This document shows, in pieces, positions 11,001 through 18,515 of a DNA stretch of 64,000 bases. The position numbers were made by a program, and so were the translations under genes. This stretch comes from Zobellia russellii. Its GTDB lineage: Bacteria; Bacteroidota; Bacteroidia; Flavobacteriales; Flavobacteriaceae. Under the pieces are notes generated by a model, which was not told the DNA's origin, searched no databases, and was given only the letters and a program-made list of their open reading frames with translations. Every line of letters starts with the position of its first letter. The stretch's first letter is position 1. The stretch lies in NCBI RefSeq assembly GCF_018728565.1, contig NZ_JACSOI010000004.1:434001-498000 (forward strand), written 5' to 3'.

Positions 11001-12516
11001 CTCAACTCTTAACAGGCCACAAACAGGTTTGCCTGAGCCGTACCGGAGTTTTAGGTTTAGCCGATCTCAGGTTATGGGATATGATATTCCGTTGCCCAAC
11101 GGGGCATATTCGGTAAGATTACATTTTGCCGAACTATGGTTTGGCGCAACAGGAGGAGGTTCCGGAGGAATAGGCAGTCGCGTTTTTGATGTACAGTTGG
11201 AGAATGAATTGGTAGAGGATAATTTAGATGTTTTTGCATTGGCTGGAGCAGATGCGTTATTGGTAAGAACGCACTCGGTTTCCATTACGGATGGTGTGCT
11301 TAATATTGATTTTTCAGCCTTGGCTTCTGATGGAGGCTCTAGGCATCCGATTATAAATGCCATAGAGATTGTCGGGGAAGGCGGGCAACCTTCACTTGAA
11401 CCTATTGCGAATGCAGGCCAAGACCAAAATATAGTTTTGCCTGTAGATGAAGTGGTTTTAGATGGTTCTGGTAGCGATCCTGATGGTGGTGCGGTTTCAT
11501 TTCAATGGGTGCAGGTTACTGGCCCAAGTACAGCTACCTTGTCTTCAGCTACGACTTCGGAACTTAATGTGAGTAATCTAATTGAAGGTTCTTATGTTTT
11601 TCGGTTAACGGTAAGCGATGATGAAAGTCAAGTAGATTCGGACGAGGTTACAGTGGTTGTTAGTCCGGAAGCGGTTGGTCTGGATGATCATATTTGGCTA
11701 GAGGCGGAGTGTGCAGATGTTGGTGCTGATTGGTTGTTTAGAACAGATAGTTCTGTTTCAGGTGGTACGTATTTAGAAGCGCCGTCTGGCAATTACTTTA
11801 ATAGTGCGCCTTCCGGTGACGGTTCAAGAATACGTTTTGACTTTTCTGTTGAAGAAGGAACGTATCGTCTGTATGCTCTAGTAGATACTCCAACAGGTGA
11901 TACGGATAGTTTTTGGGTACGGGCAAATAACGGGCCTTGGTTAAAGTGGAATTATATTTTAGGGGGTAATGGTTTTAATTGGAGACAATTACACGATAAG
12001 GAGCGTAGGACAGTGTTTGTTACTTTTAATTTGGACGAGGGAAATAACACCATAGATTTTGCCCATAGGGAACAAGGTGCTAAGCTTGATAAAATATATG
12101 TTACTAAAAATGGGCAACTTCCAACCGGTTTTGGGGAGAGTGATTTTACATGTTCGCTGAGCAGTAAAAATTCGACCGTACAAAAAGAATCTGGTGTGTT
12201 GTCTAGGGATATTACGGATTCGGGAATTGGTTCGGATTTGTTGATGGAGCAGGGCGAAAGTGCAGTAAGTTTATACCCCAACCCGGCACATACGGAAGTT
12301 CATATTTCACTTCAGGAAGAGCAAAAAGAAGCGGAATATATTGCTATTTATACCATGGATGGAACATTGGTTAAAATGGAAAAGGGTAATGCAGTACAGG
12401 TTAAACCTAAACTTTATAAAATGGACGTAAGTATTTTAAAACCTGAAATGTACGTTATTCAAGTTGTAACTGTAGATGGAGGGTCAACAATCCGTAAAAT
12501 GCTTATTTCGAACTAG
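5029..12516 (+). CDS. Giant secreted PQQ-sugar-dehydrogenase-like protein with PKD, malectin, FG-GAP, CBM and T9SS domains
   Basis: Exported multimodular protein, probably cell-surface or extracellular and carbohydrate-directed. Rough order (numbered from TTG 5014): signal peptide ending near GLKAQ; GSDH/sorbosone-dehydrogenase-like beta-propeller (53-466); PKD (470-554); CBM6-like domain (667-797); Ig-like (805-899); malectin 1 (900-1049); Ig-like (1054-1145); FG-GAP/VCBS propeller with at least six Ca-type DxDxDG loops (1160-1519); PKD; malectin 2 (1618-1771); two PKD; malectin 3 (1968-2121); PKD; second CBM-like domain (2226-2370); type A T9SS sorting domain starting SLYPNPA near 2421. PQQ sugar dehydrogenases oxidise aldoses in the periplasm, but activity is not proven and no calcium/PQQ residues were verified. 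ATG 5029 is preferred; TTG 5014 would add five residues. Codon use resembles the neighbours. Confidence 0.9.
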   Translation: MRKISILYQKVPSIKKNVLYHFLCYRFRNVLWLLLLLLGTNGLKAQLPTDFQKVELLTGLSNATTMQFAPDGRIFILDRFGEVKIYHTDTQLSVSSGVLPVFHEFEDGLLGIAFDPNFLDNDYIYLHYSVFSSSTNRVSRFTMNGDVLDVDSEVTLLEWPVQRTFSFHAGGDMAFDSQGNLYIATGDNTDHGNYGALSETNLTKSAEKSSSNTNDYRGKILRITPQTNGTYTIPNGNLFPNGVGGKPEIYVMGARNPYRIFVDKTNTDWLFWGEVGPDANSSSSLGPEGMDEMNLVKSAGNYGWPYFSGKNEAYQISYASTPYYNDENAPQNISTWNTGSVNLPPAQPSWLEFFHKSYFAGPRYYYDGTLSDQQRLPVEFDEVFFYYDFNTSKIWAVQMDANGNILSNDQLAPSVFPSSSNGFIDMEIGPDGHMYILAYGTGCCPDNSGTGKLIRIDYTGEVSNSPPEVVLNANVTSGSLPLSVEFSSAGTVDPNGDSPLAYAWDFQSDGIVDSTQENPTFTFTSPGTFNVQLKVNDGNGGVGVKNSTIHAGNNAATFTFNSPPDGGFMAWDDDIHFDLTVSDIEDGSTLGGIACGDVSLVPSLGHLNHFHDGATINGCPKILTLDPGSHDTNGEMDIFYVLNANYTDEGGLTSFDQLKLYPKRMEAEFYSEASDVLRISNTDTSGGGSEAIRADHGGYIAFADRNLLNIDAIRYRISAAAIGGTIEFRTGGITGPLLATTKVPLTGSTNNWVDIESTFTDPGGKNDIYFIFKSNSGQQNIFDINYMEFIGSGVSIDNSPPEVVAINQVNATELGVEFSEYITKDSAENLANYSIDNGIIVTAAVLQDDNRTVMLTHSQLGAGTVYRLSVDNVENSVGLAVVANSYPISIFDPIRINVGGPSLTFDGNTFLDDQNANGGNLFNKDIAIANTLNDELYQTERFQTFSYNIPLPISGRYDIRLHFAELYFGVGSVSGGPGSRVFDVTIEGNPVLTNFDILEETAPATAIIKDFDNVLITDGVANIQFLSIIENPKVSAIEILPADAITVAPTIVINSPTNGAMVNQPFNIAFAVQNWEIAEGSTHMHYYIDDVMVGPHYSYGPITINDLSLGNHTIKLELYEAGHVPTGIFDEVTVNVSDENGCGNTPFPDQWQVHELESNELPYRSVYILPQEDLDGDGLKDIVTGAWWYKNPGSASANWERKTIGNLFNNVAHIHDFDNDGDMDMLGTTGAYTGSDLVWAQNDGTGNFTIHNNIPAGNTNYSEPFLAGISGGIFQNGGSYQMAINWNGAESTGSSVQMLNVPVDPVNTPWPLVDISPDSLGEDIQKGDIDGDGDLDLFQSSNWLRNEGNGNWTTIATGISYVTTADRAQLADFDGDGDLDAVVGQLSLGTSSLEKTEFAWFETPADPTQPWTKHILATDINGSLSVVVSDIDFDGDEDIVVGEWKGNNRLLTFENNLCNSGNWITHTIDAGGTGFDHHDGAQVVDIDNDGDLDIVSIGWDNIVPRIFENKSIVTNSAPIVNAGDDQEINLPTSELTLSGSGNDLDGGPINFLWTQQNGPNTATLTNFDTANLTVSNLVAGNYTFRLTVTDDENDNSFDEVIVTVVPESTQGAFTLRINTGGSQSTFNGEEFIEDQYFNTGSTLDRPQTGLSQPYSSIRFSRSQTMNYDLPVPNGAYTVRLHFAEIWFGATGGGVGAAGNRVFDVRLENELAEDNLDVFAEVGAESPLVKTHVAYVNDGILDIDFSALATDGGSRHPIINAIEVIGSGSPSVPPVAEAGNNQAITLPSTTSVTFNGSGHDPDGGQVSFLWTQVSGPNSAILSDENTANLSVTELLAGNYVFQLTVTDQDNETTSDEVTLSVQQTGGGQSPIVNAGGNRNINLPTSNITLNGSGSDPDGGTVTFQWTQQNGPNSATLTNSNTVNLIVTDLVAGDYTFRLTVMDDENDTVFDEVNVTVQPEPNESDFVLRINAGGSQTTYNNNEFIADQHFDTGSTLNRPQTGLPEPYRSFRFSRSQVMGYDIPLPNGAYSVRLHFAELWFGATGGGSGGIGSRVFDVQLENELVEDNLDVFALAGADALLVRTHSVSITDGVLNIDFSALASDGGSRHPIINAIEIVGEGGQPSLEPIANAGQDQNIVLPVDEVVLDGSGSDPDGGAVSFQWVQVTGPSTATLSSATTSELNVSNLIEGSYVFRLTVSDDESQVDSDEVTVVVSPEAVGLDDHIWLEAECADVGADWLFRTDSSVSGGTYLEAPSGNYFNSAPSGDGSRIRFDFSVEEGTYRLYALVDTPTGDTDSFWVRANNGPWLKWNYILGGNGFNWRQLHDKERRTVFVTFNLDEGNNTIDFAHREQGAKLDKIYVTKNGQLPTGFGESDFTCSLSSKNSTVQKESGVLSRDITDSGIGSDLLMEQGESAVSLYPNPAHTEVHISLQEEQKEAEYIAIYTMDGTLVKMEKGNAVQVKPKLYKMDVSILKPEMYVIQVVTVDGGSTIRKMLISN
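9583..11375 (+). repeat. Duplicated PKD-malectin cassette inside the giant gene
   Basis: The PKD plus malectin unit at about 9583-10325 recurs at about 10627-11375. Both copies share long identical stretches in the protein (for example FDEV, RPQTGL, VRLHFAE, DGGSRHPIINAIE) and clear DNA similarity, with another PKD between them. This indicates an internal duplication of roughly 1.04 kb, old enough to have diverged at many positions. Confidence 0.75.
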
Positions 12517-12540
12517 TTGAAAATAGGTTTTGGGTTCAAT

Positions 12541-13863
12541 TTAATCCCTAACGAATTTTACTCCTGCGGTAATGGTGGAAGAGCTAAATGTGGTGTCTCT
12601 GTCGTACTGATAAAACTTCAGGTCAATACTCTTAAGGCCAAATTTTGAGATATGCATTTTGGTGAAAATATCGGTATAAGAAACTCCCAGTCCGTATTGG
12701 TTGGCGGTGTATTCGGATAGGTCATAGTCCGAGGTGTAGAAATCTTCATTGGAAAGGTGTCTTTCGTAAGGTGCAAAATAATCCGCGGCAGATTGATTGT
12801 AAAATCGGTAAGAAGGGTAAAGTGTAAACTTATCGTTCAATTTAACAGCTGCTTCTATGCTTGCTGTATGTGAGTGGACGCCCCAATCGTCAAAATAATA
12901 GCGATAATACGTTCTAAGCGTTAGAATTTCGTTGAGGTACCAGTTTAAACGTCCGCCTAGAGCCAGTTTTAGCCTGCCATCGGGTAAACGTTCAATATCA
13001 TCCGCCAATTGAAAATTTTCTATAAAAGAGTCCGGTACATCCGAAAAGTATACACGTTGAAAAGGCGTTGAAAGAAGCCCTTGTTGGTTAATTACATCAA
13101 ATGAAATCAACCCTTGTACATTTTTATGTAGTATTTGGGAAAGGCCAAGTCCTAGTGAATAGGAGTTGCGGTTGGTTTTATCAAGTTCGGTGAAATTGGG
13201 AGCGTAATTGGTGTTGCCGGTAATTTCATCCGGTCTAAAAAAACCAACACCATTATTGCTAAAAGGTCTAAGTTCAAAAGGGTATATGGTGGTCCATTTA
13301 TCCAAATACACATTGGCGTTTATACTGACTTCCGTGTTTTTTTCATTGAAGAGTTTGGCGTAGCTCCCGCCAAAACCCAAAGAAAAGTAGTCATACTCTG
13401 AGGAAACGGAGAATTTCGCGGACCAAACATCGTTTCTGTCGTCGGAACTGTGGCTGTAGCTACCTGTTAGATTTACCCAAGTATCGGATTGTGAAGCTCC
13501 TGAACTGGCAACAAATGGGTCGGCATCGCTTCTTTTGTCAAAAGGATTAACATTGCTTGAGGAAGCAGAGGTGTAAGCGGAAACCCCAGCATCTATGGTA
13601 AGTACATCATCGTCGTTTAACGGAATGGATACGATAATTGTTCCGGTTACATCTGTTAGTTCTTCTGTGCCTTTTCCACCGGTTACGGCTGCATTATCAC
13701 CATCTTGGGAATAATAGCTGGTCAAAAAATCTACTTCGGTGGTTTCAAGAACCCGTTTTTTATATTCCTGATTTTTCTCCTGTGACCAAGCAAACTGAAG
13801 TCCTACTGTCAAGAAGATAAAAGCTATGTTTTTTATTGAAGTCATAATTCGTTTGTGCATCAC
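12541..13863 (-). CDS. DUF3570 family outer-membrane-like protein
   Basis: Function unknown; family DUF3570. The protein has a signal peptide (hydrophobic stretch ending near FAWSQ) followed by about 410 residues rich in alternating polar/aromatic strands (for example YSHSSDDRNDVWSAKFS and YYRYYFDDWGVHSHTAS), which fits a beta-barrel in the outer membrane. It is the last gene of an apbE-DUF4266-DUF3570 operon, 8 bp after the DUF4266 gene. I recall this trio as a recurring neighbourhood of ApbE flavin transferases. It converges on the giant T9SS gene with only 24 bp between stops. The start could also be the second or later Met (MTSIKNIAFI). Confidence 0.85.
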   Translation of the reverse strand: MMHKRIMTSIKNIAFIFLTVGLQFAWSQEKNQEYKKRVLETTEVDFLTSYYSQDGDNAAVTGGKGTEELTDVTGTIIVSIPLNDDDVLTIDAGVSAYTSASSSNVNPFDKRSDADPFVASSGASQSDTWVNLTGSYSHSSDDRNDVWSAKFSVSSEYDYFSLGFGGSYAKLFNEKNTEVSINANVYLDKWTTIYPFELRPFSNNGVGFFRPDEITGNTNYAPNFTELDKTNRNSYSLGLGLSQILHKNVQGLISFDVINQQGLLSTPFQRVYFSDVPDSFIENFQLADDIERLPDGRLKLALGGRLNWYLNEILTLRTYYRYYFDDWGVHSHTASIEAAVKLNDKFTLYPSYRFYNQSAADYFAPYERHLSNEDFYTSDYDLSEYTANQYGLGVSYTDIFTKMHISKFGLKSIDLKFYQYDRDTTFSSSTITAGVKFVRD

Positions 13864-13871
13864 CTTGTAAC

Positions 13872-14084
13872 TTAATTGCAGCCGCAGCCACCTCCTGTTT
13901 TACCTCCGTTAGCTCCTACAGCTGCTTCTCTATAGGAGTGGGCTATGGTAACGTTTCGGTCGCATTTTTTGTCGCTCAGGGTCATATCCGGGTCGCTGAG
14001 ATTTACTTTTTCGTATTCTTTCACTACAACGCAACTGTGCATTGTGGCGGCAACACCTATTCCTATTAAAAATCGTTTCATCAT
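13872..14084 (-). CDS. Small DUF4266 lipoprotein with Gly/Cys-rich tail
   Basis: A 70-residue exported protein of unknown function, matching the DUF4266 pattern YEKVNLSDPDM. The N-terminus (MKRFLIGIGVAATMHSC) looks like a lipoprotein signal with the lipidated Cys at 17-18. The C-terminus is GGKTGGGCGCN, a glycine tail with two cysteines that could bind a metal or be modified. The ATG overlaps the apbE stop as ATGA, implying translational coupling. ApbE proteins attach FMN to Thr/Ser in DxxSGA-like motifs; no such motif is obvious here, so whether it is flavinylated is open. Confidence 0.8.
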   Translation of the reverse strand: MMKRFLIGIGVAATMHSCVVVKEYEKVNLSDPDMTLSDKKCDRNVTIAHSYREAAVGANGGKTGGGCGCN

Positions 14085-15061
14085 AATTTCTCTATTTCAA
14101 TATGCTCGGATGTAGATATATTTCCTTGATCGTCAATTATAATACATTCTATTTGGGGCATTTGATTGATTCTGTTCAAACCTACTTCTTTGCCCATTAC
14201 AAAAACCGAAGTGGCCAAAGCATCTGCCAATTCCGCTTTTGGTGCAAAAACGGTAACGCTAATAATTCCTGTCGACGGAAAGCCTGTTCTTGGGTCAATG
14301 ATATGGGAGTATCGCTTGCTGTCTAAGATTACGAATTTTTCATAATCACCAGAAGTAACTACCGCTCCTTGTGTAATGGGTAGTAAAGCAAACACCTTAT
14401 TCTTGTCCATTGGGTTGGTGATGGCAACTTTCCAAGGTTCGCCATTGGGTTGTTTCCCCCATGTATTCATGTCTCCCGAAGCATTGATTATTCCGGCAGC
14501 AACCCCCGTTTCAATCAATAGAGCCTTTGCTTTGTCTGCGGCATAGCCTTTGCCAATTGCCCCAAAACCTATTTTCATACCTTCTTCTTTTAGGAAAACG
14601 GTATTGTTTTCAGGGTTTAAAACTATATTATGGAAGCCTACTTTTGCTATTGATGATTGAATGGCTGTGGTGTCTGGTATTTGGGTCATGCTGCCGTCAA
14701 ACACCCAAATTTTATCCATAGATGCATAACTAATATCAAAAGCACCATCAGTAAGTGTGGAAAGGCCTGTTGCCCGTTCAATGAGATCGTAGAGTTCCGT
14801 AGAAACTTTTACAGGACTTTTACCGGCATTTTTATTGATTTTAGAGGTTTGTGAATGGGGATTCCATGAAGATATCAAGTCTTCAATTCTGGAAATTTCG
14901 GCCACGGCCAAATCTATATTTTTATTTGCTTCGGTTGAATCTTTGGCAACTACAGTAATATCAAACCTGCTCCCCATTAACTTTAGTGTTCTGGTAAAAG
15001 TACCCTGTGCAATTATGGATAGTGAAAACAAAAAGAATAGTACGAATAGGGAATTTCTCAA
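14081..15061 (-). CDS. apbE: FAD:protein FMN transferase (ApbE)
   Basis: Splits FAD and attaches FMN covalently to Ser/Thr of exported redox proteins, in a Mg-dependent reaction outside the cytoplasm. Seen: signal peptide (hydrophobic stretch ending SIIAQG); GSRFDITVVAK near the start of the mature part; GFGAIGKGYAADKA, matching the family GGIaKGyavD; GIINASGDMNTWG; and the SGDYEKF...YSHIIDPRTGFP block with the metal-site residues. Length 326 is usual. First gene of the operon with DUF4266 and DUF3570; an apparent -7 box lies 47 bp upstream. The target protein is not obvious in this window; the small DUF4266 lipoprotein is a candidate by context only. Confidence 0.93.
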   Translation of the reverse strand: MRNSLFVLFFLFSLSIIAQGTFTRTLKLMGSRFDITVVAKDSTEANKNIDLAVAEISRIEDLISSWNPHSQTSKINKNAGKSPVKVSTELYDLIERATGLSTLTDGAFDISYASMDKIWVFDGSMTQIPDTTAIQSSIAKVGFHNIVLNPENNTVFLKEEGMKIGFGAIGKGYAADKAKALLIETGVAAGIINASGDMNTWGKQPNGEPWKVAITNPMDKNKVFALLPITQGAVVTSGDYEKFVILDSKRYSHIIDPRTGFPSTGIISVTVFAPKAELADALATSVFVMGKEVGLNRINQMPQIECIIIDDQGNISTSEHIEIEKL

Positions 15062-15107
15062 GTCCTATAATTTAATTGGAATATGAAACGAAACACTGCA
15101 TCTATAG

Positions 15108-15115
15108 CAAAGATA
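15108..15115 (-). promoter_or_regulatory. Putative -7 box for the apbE operon (TATCTTTG on the minus strand)
   Basis: The reverse complement reads TATCTTTG, a perfect match to the Bacteroidetes sigma-A -7 consensus TAnnTTTG, ending 46 bp before the apbE ATG. No good TTG -33 box is seen at the usual distance. Confidence 0.45.
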
Positions 15116-15317
15116 AGATAGAATCTATTAGGTCTTGGTTGTAGTCCGTAAAAGAATCTTTTTTGAAAAATGCAAGACGATAATTGTTCCACCTATTAAA
15201 ATATTAAATATTGTTTGCGCAATTTTGCACATGTTAAAAATGAAATACCACCTAATTATTCAGTATAATTGTATGGTTTTAGCAAATTAGATGGACTAAA
15301 AACAAGATTGCATAAGT

Positions 15318-15338
15318 TTTGTGCAAAATTTGTGCAAA
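15318..15338. promoter_or_regulatory. Tandem operator-like repeat TTTGTGCAAA x2, 11-bp period
   Basis: TTTGTGCAAA occurs at 15318-15327 and again at 15329-15338, exactly one helical turn apart; each copy contains the palindromic core TTGTGCAA-like TTTG..CAAA. Related TTTGCGCAAT (15213-15222) and TTTTGCAC (15223-15230) lie 100 bp upstream. The repeat precedes a -7 box for the DUF5060 gene, so it is a good candidate binding site for a transcription factor acting on that gene and perhaps on apbE. The rest of the 15,062-15,483 gap holds nothing else I can name. Confidence 0.5.
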
Positions 15339-15373
15339 TTGTTTATCGCATTAGTAATGTATTGTTACGCCTG

Positions 15374-15381
15374 TATCTTTG
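15374..15381 (+). promoter_or_regulatory. Putative -7 box (TATCTTTG) for the DUF5060 gene
   Basis: Perfect TAnnTTTG match, 103 bp before the ATG at 15484, implying a leader of about 95 nt. A TTG at the optimal -33 distance is not evident, which would fit an activator-dependent promoter. Confidence 0.5.
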
Positions 15382-15483
15382 ATGAGGTTAACGCTAAGAT
15401 AGCAATACTTAAAAAGAACGAAGATTTGCTGAAGACATTTTAGTAGTAACATCAACAAACAGAAAACAGAAAACAGAACATCA

Positions 15484-18438
15484 ATGAAACAAAAAGAAAG
15501 GAAGTCCAGTTTAAAGAAACACTTCTTAGTCGCACTATCCTTGACCACATTTGGATTTTTTCAAGCTAAGTCACAAAAAAACAAGGTGTTTAACGAGACT
15601 GGCGGAAAGGTAGTTGTGGAAGCGGAGGATTTTGACAAACAAACAAATACGGATATCCGCAAGTGGTATATAATAGATTCCAACTTTAAATCAACATTAA
15701 AAAGCGCTGAGGACAAGTTGCATTATAAAGACGCGAGTGGAGAGCGATATGTAGAAATATTACCTGATACGCGTACCAATCATGATGAAAAGCTTATAGT
15801 AGGAGAAAATTTCTCCAACGAGCCAGGTAAGATGGCCATTTTGCATTATAAAGTCAACTTTTCTACGCCTGGTAGATATTATGTATGGGCAAGTGCCTAT
15901 AGCACCGGTTCTGAAGATAATGGGATTCATGTGGGGGTAAATGGCACATGGCCAGAGTCGGGCCAGCGTATGCAATGGTGCGAGGGCAAAGATGCTTGGA
16001 CTTGGGGCAGTAGCCAAAGAACGCTAGAAGTACATTGCGGTGTGCCAGGGTTGATATATTTGGATATTGAGAAGGCCGGTGAGCATGATATTCAGTTTAG
16101 TATGAGGGAAGATGGTTTTGAAATGGACCAATTTATACTGACCAAGGATAGTAGCTTTCATCCTGAAAAAACTAACGAGGTTGCTTCTGATGATTTGTTA
16201 GCTATGGCAAAGGAAGTAAGGCCAAGCGCCAAAATATATCCGGCACAGGGGTTTAAAAGCACTAAAAATTCATTTTATAACGATAGAAAATGGTTGGCCA
16301 TCAATCCGGAAAAATATGAGGAAGCGGAGGCTTTTCTTCTCTTTGATGGAGGTGACGGCACATATGATGTGGTGTTGTTTACGGTAGGCGAAAATGATGG
16401 CCGGTCTGTATATACCTTACGGAAAAATGAAGAAAGCTTTCAGGATTTCAGAACTCCGTTAAGCAGTAATATGTTTGAAGAAGGCTTGGAGTATGTAAAA
16501 GTCTACAATAACATTAAGCTAAAGGGTAAAGATGAAGTAGGGATAAAGGCAGTTCCAAAGAGTAGGGACGGTAAGGAATTTAGTCGAGCACGATGGATCG
16601 GATTGGTGGTCGTTGAAGCGGGAACCGGTAAGAAACTGCTAGAGGAAATGCAACAAAAAATGGCTGAGCAAGCTAATTTGAAAATTTCGGGAGAGCTTAA
16701 AAAATGGCATAAAGTAACCTTGACTTTTGACGGCCCAAGAACATCGGAAAAAGCGGATTACAACCCATTCATGAACTATCGCTTTAATGTAACTTTTGCT
16801 CACGCGCAAAGTGGTAAATCCTATGTGATACCTGGTTATTTTGCTGCTGATGGTTATGCGGGACAATCTTCTTCGGAAGAAGGAAATAAGTGGCGTGTTC
16901 ATTTTGCTCCTGACGAAACTGGTGAGTGGACGTACAAGGTTGATTTTAGAAAAGGAAACTATTCGGCGGTGAGTACAAAACCTACTACGGGACTCAGTGG
17001 TTCCTATATGGATGGTGCCAGTGGAACTTTTACTATTGACAAAACAGATAAAGAAGGAGACGACTTTAGGGCTAAGGGAAGATTGCAATATGTAGGGGAT
17101 CGTTATTTAAAATTTGCCGAAACAGGTGAGTATTTCTTAAAGCAAGGTCCTGATGCGCCCGAAAATTTTCTTTCCTATGTAGACCTTGATGGCACCTTTA
17201 AGGACGATGGCCATAAGGATGGTATGGTTAAAACTTGGTCGGCTCATTTACAGGATTATAAGCAGAATGACCCAACTTGGAAAAACGGAAAGGGTAAAGC
17301 TATCATTGGCGCTTTAAACTATTTGGCTTCAAAAGGGCTGAACTCGGTCTCATTCTTGACCAACAATATTGCGGGAGATGATCAGAATGTATTCCCTTAC
17401 ATAGATTATGATACCTATGATAGAATTGATGTGTCCAAAATGGACCAATGGGAGATTATTTTTGAACATGCCCAAAAGTTGGGGCTTTTCCTTCACTTTA
17501 AAATGTTTGAAGTAGAGAACCAAGGACTTTTGGATAATGGTGGGGTTGGAGCCAACACCAAATTGTATTATCGAGAATTGATGGCCCGTTTTGGACACCA
17601 TTTGGCTTTAAACTGGAATCTTTGTGAAGAGAATGGCGAGTGGGTAACTAACCCAACAACACCTCCGCAAGAAGAGGAGCAACGTCTAGCTATGGCCGCT
17701 TACTTTAAAAAGAACGACCCGTACCACCATCATTTGGTAATCCATAATGGAATTGAATTTGATGATATGCTTGGGCCTGAAAGTGGACTTACGGGACCAT
17801 CCGTTCAGACCAATAAAGAAGATTTTAGTAGAGTGCACGGACAAGTATTGCGTTGGTTGAAAGCATCTAAGGAAGCTGGTTTTCAATGGGCCGTTGCGGT
17901 TGATGAACCCGGTGACGCACAACATTCGTTAATTACGGATGCTGAAAATCCTGATCATAATAACGCACGTAGAAATGCCTTATGGGGTACGTTTATGGCC
18001 GGTGGATGGGGTAATGAATGGTATTTTGGATATGCACATCCACATTCAGACCTTACTTGTGAAGATTACCGTTCTAGGGATTTGTTCTGGGGTCAAGCGG
18101 TACACGCTATGGATTTCTTTAAGAATAATGATGTTCCGTTTTGGGAAACTGAAAACAGAAATGACCTTGTTGGTAATATGGAGAATAAAAATACAGTCTA
18201 CTGTTTGGCAAAGGAAAACGAAGTCTATGTGATTTATCTTAATTCAGAACCAACTGCCCAGTTAGATTTGTCCAATGCTTCAGGTGAATTTGAAGTATTA
18301 TGGTTCAATCCAAAAAAAGGTGGAGACCTTAGAAAGTCAAAGGTCAAGAAAGTGTCCGGTGGTGCTGTTGTGGATTTAGGAAAATCGCCAGATAAAAAAC
18401 AACAGGATTGGACTATTTTGGTTAGAAGAGCAAAGTAG
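15484..18438 (+). CDS. Secreted DUF5060-containing glycoside-hydrolase-like protein
   Basis: Probable polysaccharide-active enzyme, exported. Seen: basic N-terminus then signal peptide ending near FFQAKSQ; an N-terminal beta-sandwich resembling CBM/GH115-C-type domains beginning GGKVVVEAEDFD (about 40-225); a DUF5060 domain around 400-500 (WHKVTLTFDGP, NPFMNYRFNVTF, DETGEWTYKVDF); a TIM-barrel-like catalytic region (about 520-880) with GLNSVSFLTNN, HLALNWNLCEENGEW and WAVAVDEPGD, where LCEENGEW and VDEPGD contain acidic residues suited to catalysis; and a C-terminal small beta domain like the putative collagen-binding domain of DUF4038-type enzymes (VYVIYLNSE...VLWFNPKKGG). Substrate unknown. 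It stands alone between its own promoter and a terminator, not inside a SusC/D operon. Confidence 0.8.
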   Translation: MKQKERKSSLKKHFLVALSLTTFGFFQAKSQKNKVFNETGGKVVVEAEDFDKQTNTDIRKWYIIDSNFKSTLKSAEDKLHYKDASGERYVEILPDTRTNHDEKLIVGENFSNEPGKMAILHYKVNFSTPGRYYVWASAYSTGSEDNGIHVGVNGTWPESGQRMQWCEGKDAWTWGSSQRTLEVHCGVPGLIYLDIEKAGEHDIQFSMREDGFEMDQFILTKDSSFHPEKTNEVASDDLLAMAKEVRPSAKIYPAQGFKSTKNSFYNDRKWLAINPEKYEEAEAFLLFDGGDGTYDVVLFTVGENDGRSVYTLRKNEESFQDFRTPLSSNMFEEGLEYVKVYNNIKLKGKDEVGIKAVPKSRDGKEFSRARWIGLVVVEAGTGKKLLEEMQQKMAEQANLKISGELKKWHKVTLTFDGPRTSEKADYNPFMNYRFNVTFAHAQSGKSYVIPGYFAADGYAGQSSSEEGNKWRVHFAPDETGEWTYKVDFRKGNYSAVSTKPTTGLSGSYMDGASGTFTIDKTDKEGDDFRAKGRLQYVGDRYLKFAETGEYFLKQGPDAPENFLSYVDLDGTFKDDGHKDGMVKTWSAHLQDYKQNDPTWKNGKGKAIIGALNYLASKGLNSVSFLTNNIAGDDQNVFPYIDYDTYDRIDVSKMDQWEIIFEHAQKLGLFLHFKMFEVENQGLLDNGGVGANTKLYYRELMARFGHHLALNWNLCEENGEWVTNPTTPPQEEEQRLAMAAYFKKNDPYHHHLVIHNGIEFDDMLGPESGLTGPSVQTNKEDFSRVHGQVLRWLKASKEAGFQWAVAVDEPGDAQHSLITDAENPDHNNARRNALWGTFMAGGWGNEWYFGYAHPHSDLTCEDYRSRDLFWGQAVHAMDFFKNNDVPFWETENRNDLVGNMENKNTVYCLAKENEVYVIYLNSEPTAQLDLSNASGEFEVLWFNPKKGGDLRKSKVKKVSGGAVVDLGKSPDKKQQDWTILVRRAK

Positions 18439-18457
18439 TCTTTTTACCAATAGTGGA

Positions 18458-18493
18458 AAAGCGGATTCCGTCTAAATGACAAGTATCCGCTTT
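18458..18493 (+). terminator. Rho-independent-like hairpin after the DUF5060 gene
   Basis: AAAGCGGAT (18458-18466) pairs with ATCCGCTTT (18485-18493), 20 bp after the stop codon, followed by TCTTAATT. The loop is 18 nt, so it is not ideal. Confidence 0.5.
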
Positions 18494-18515
18494 CTTAATT
18501 GTTAGGTGAACAAGG

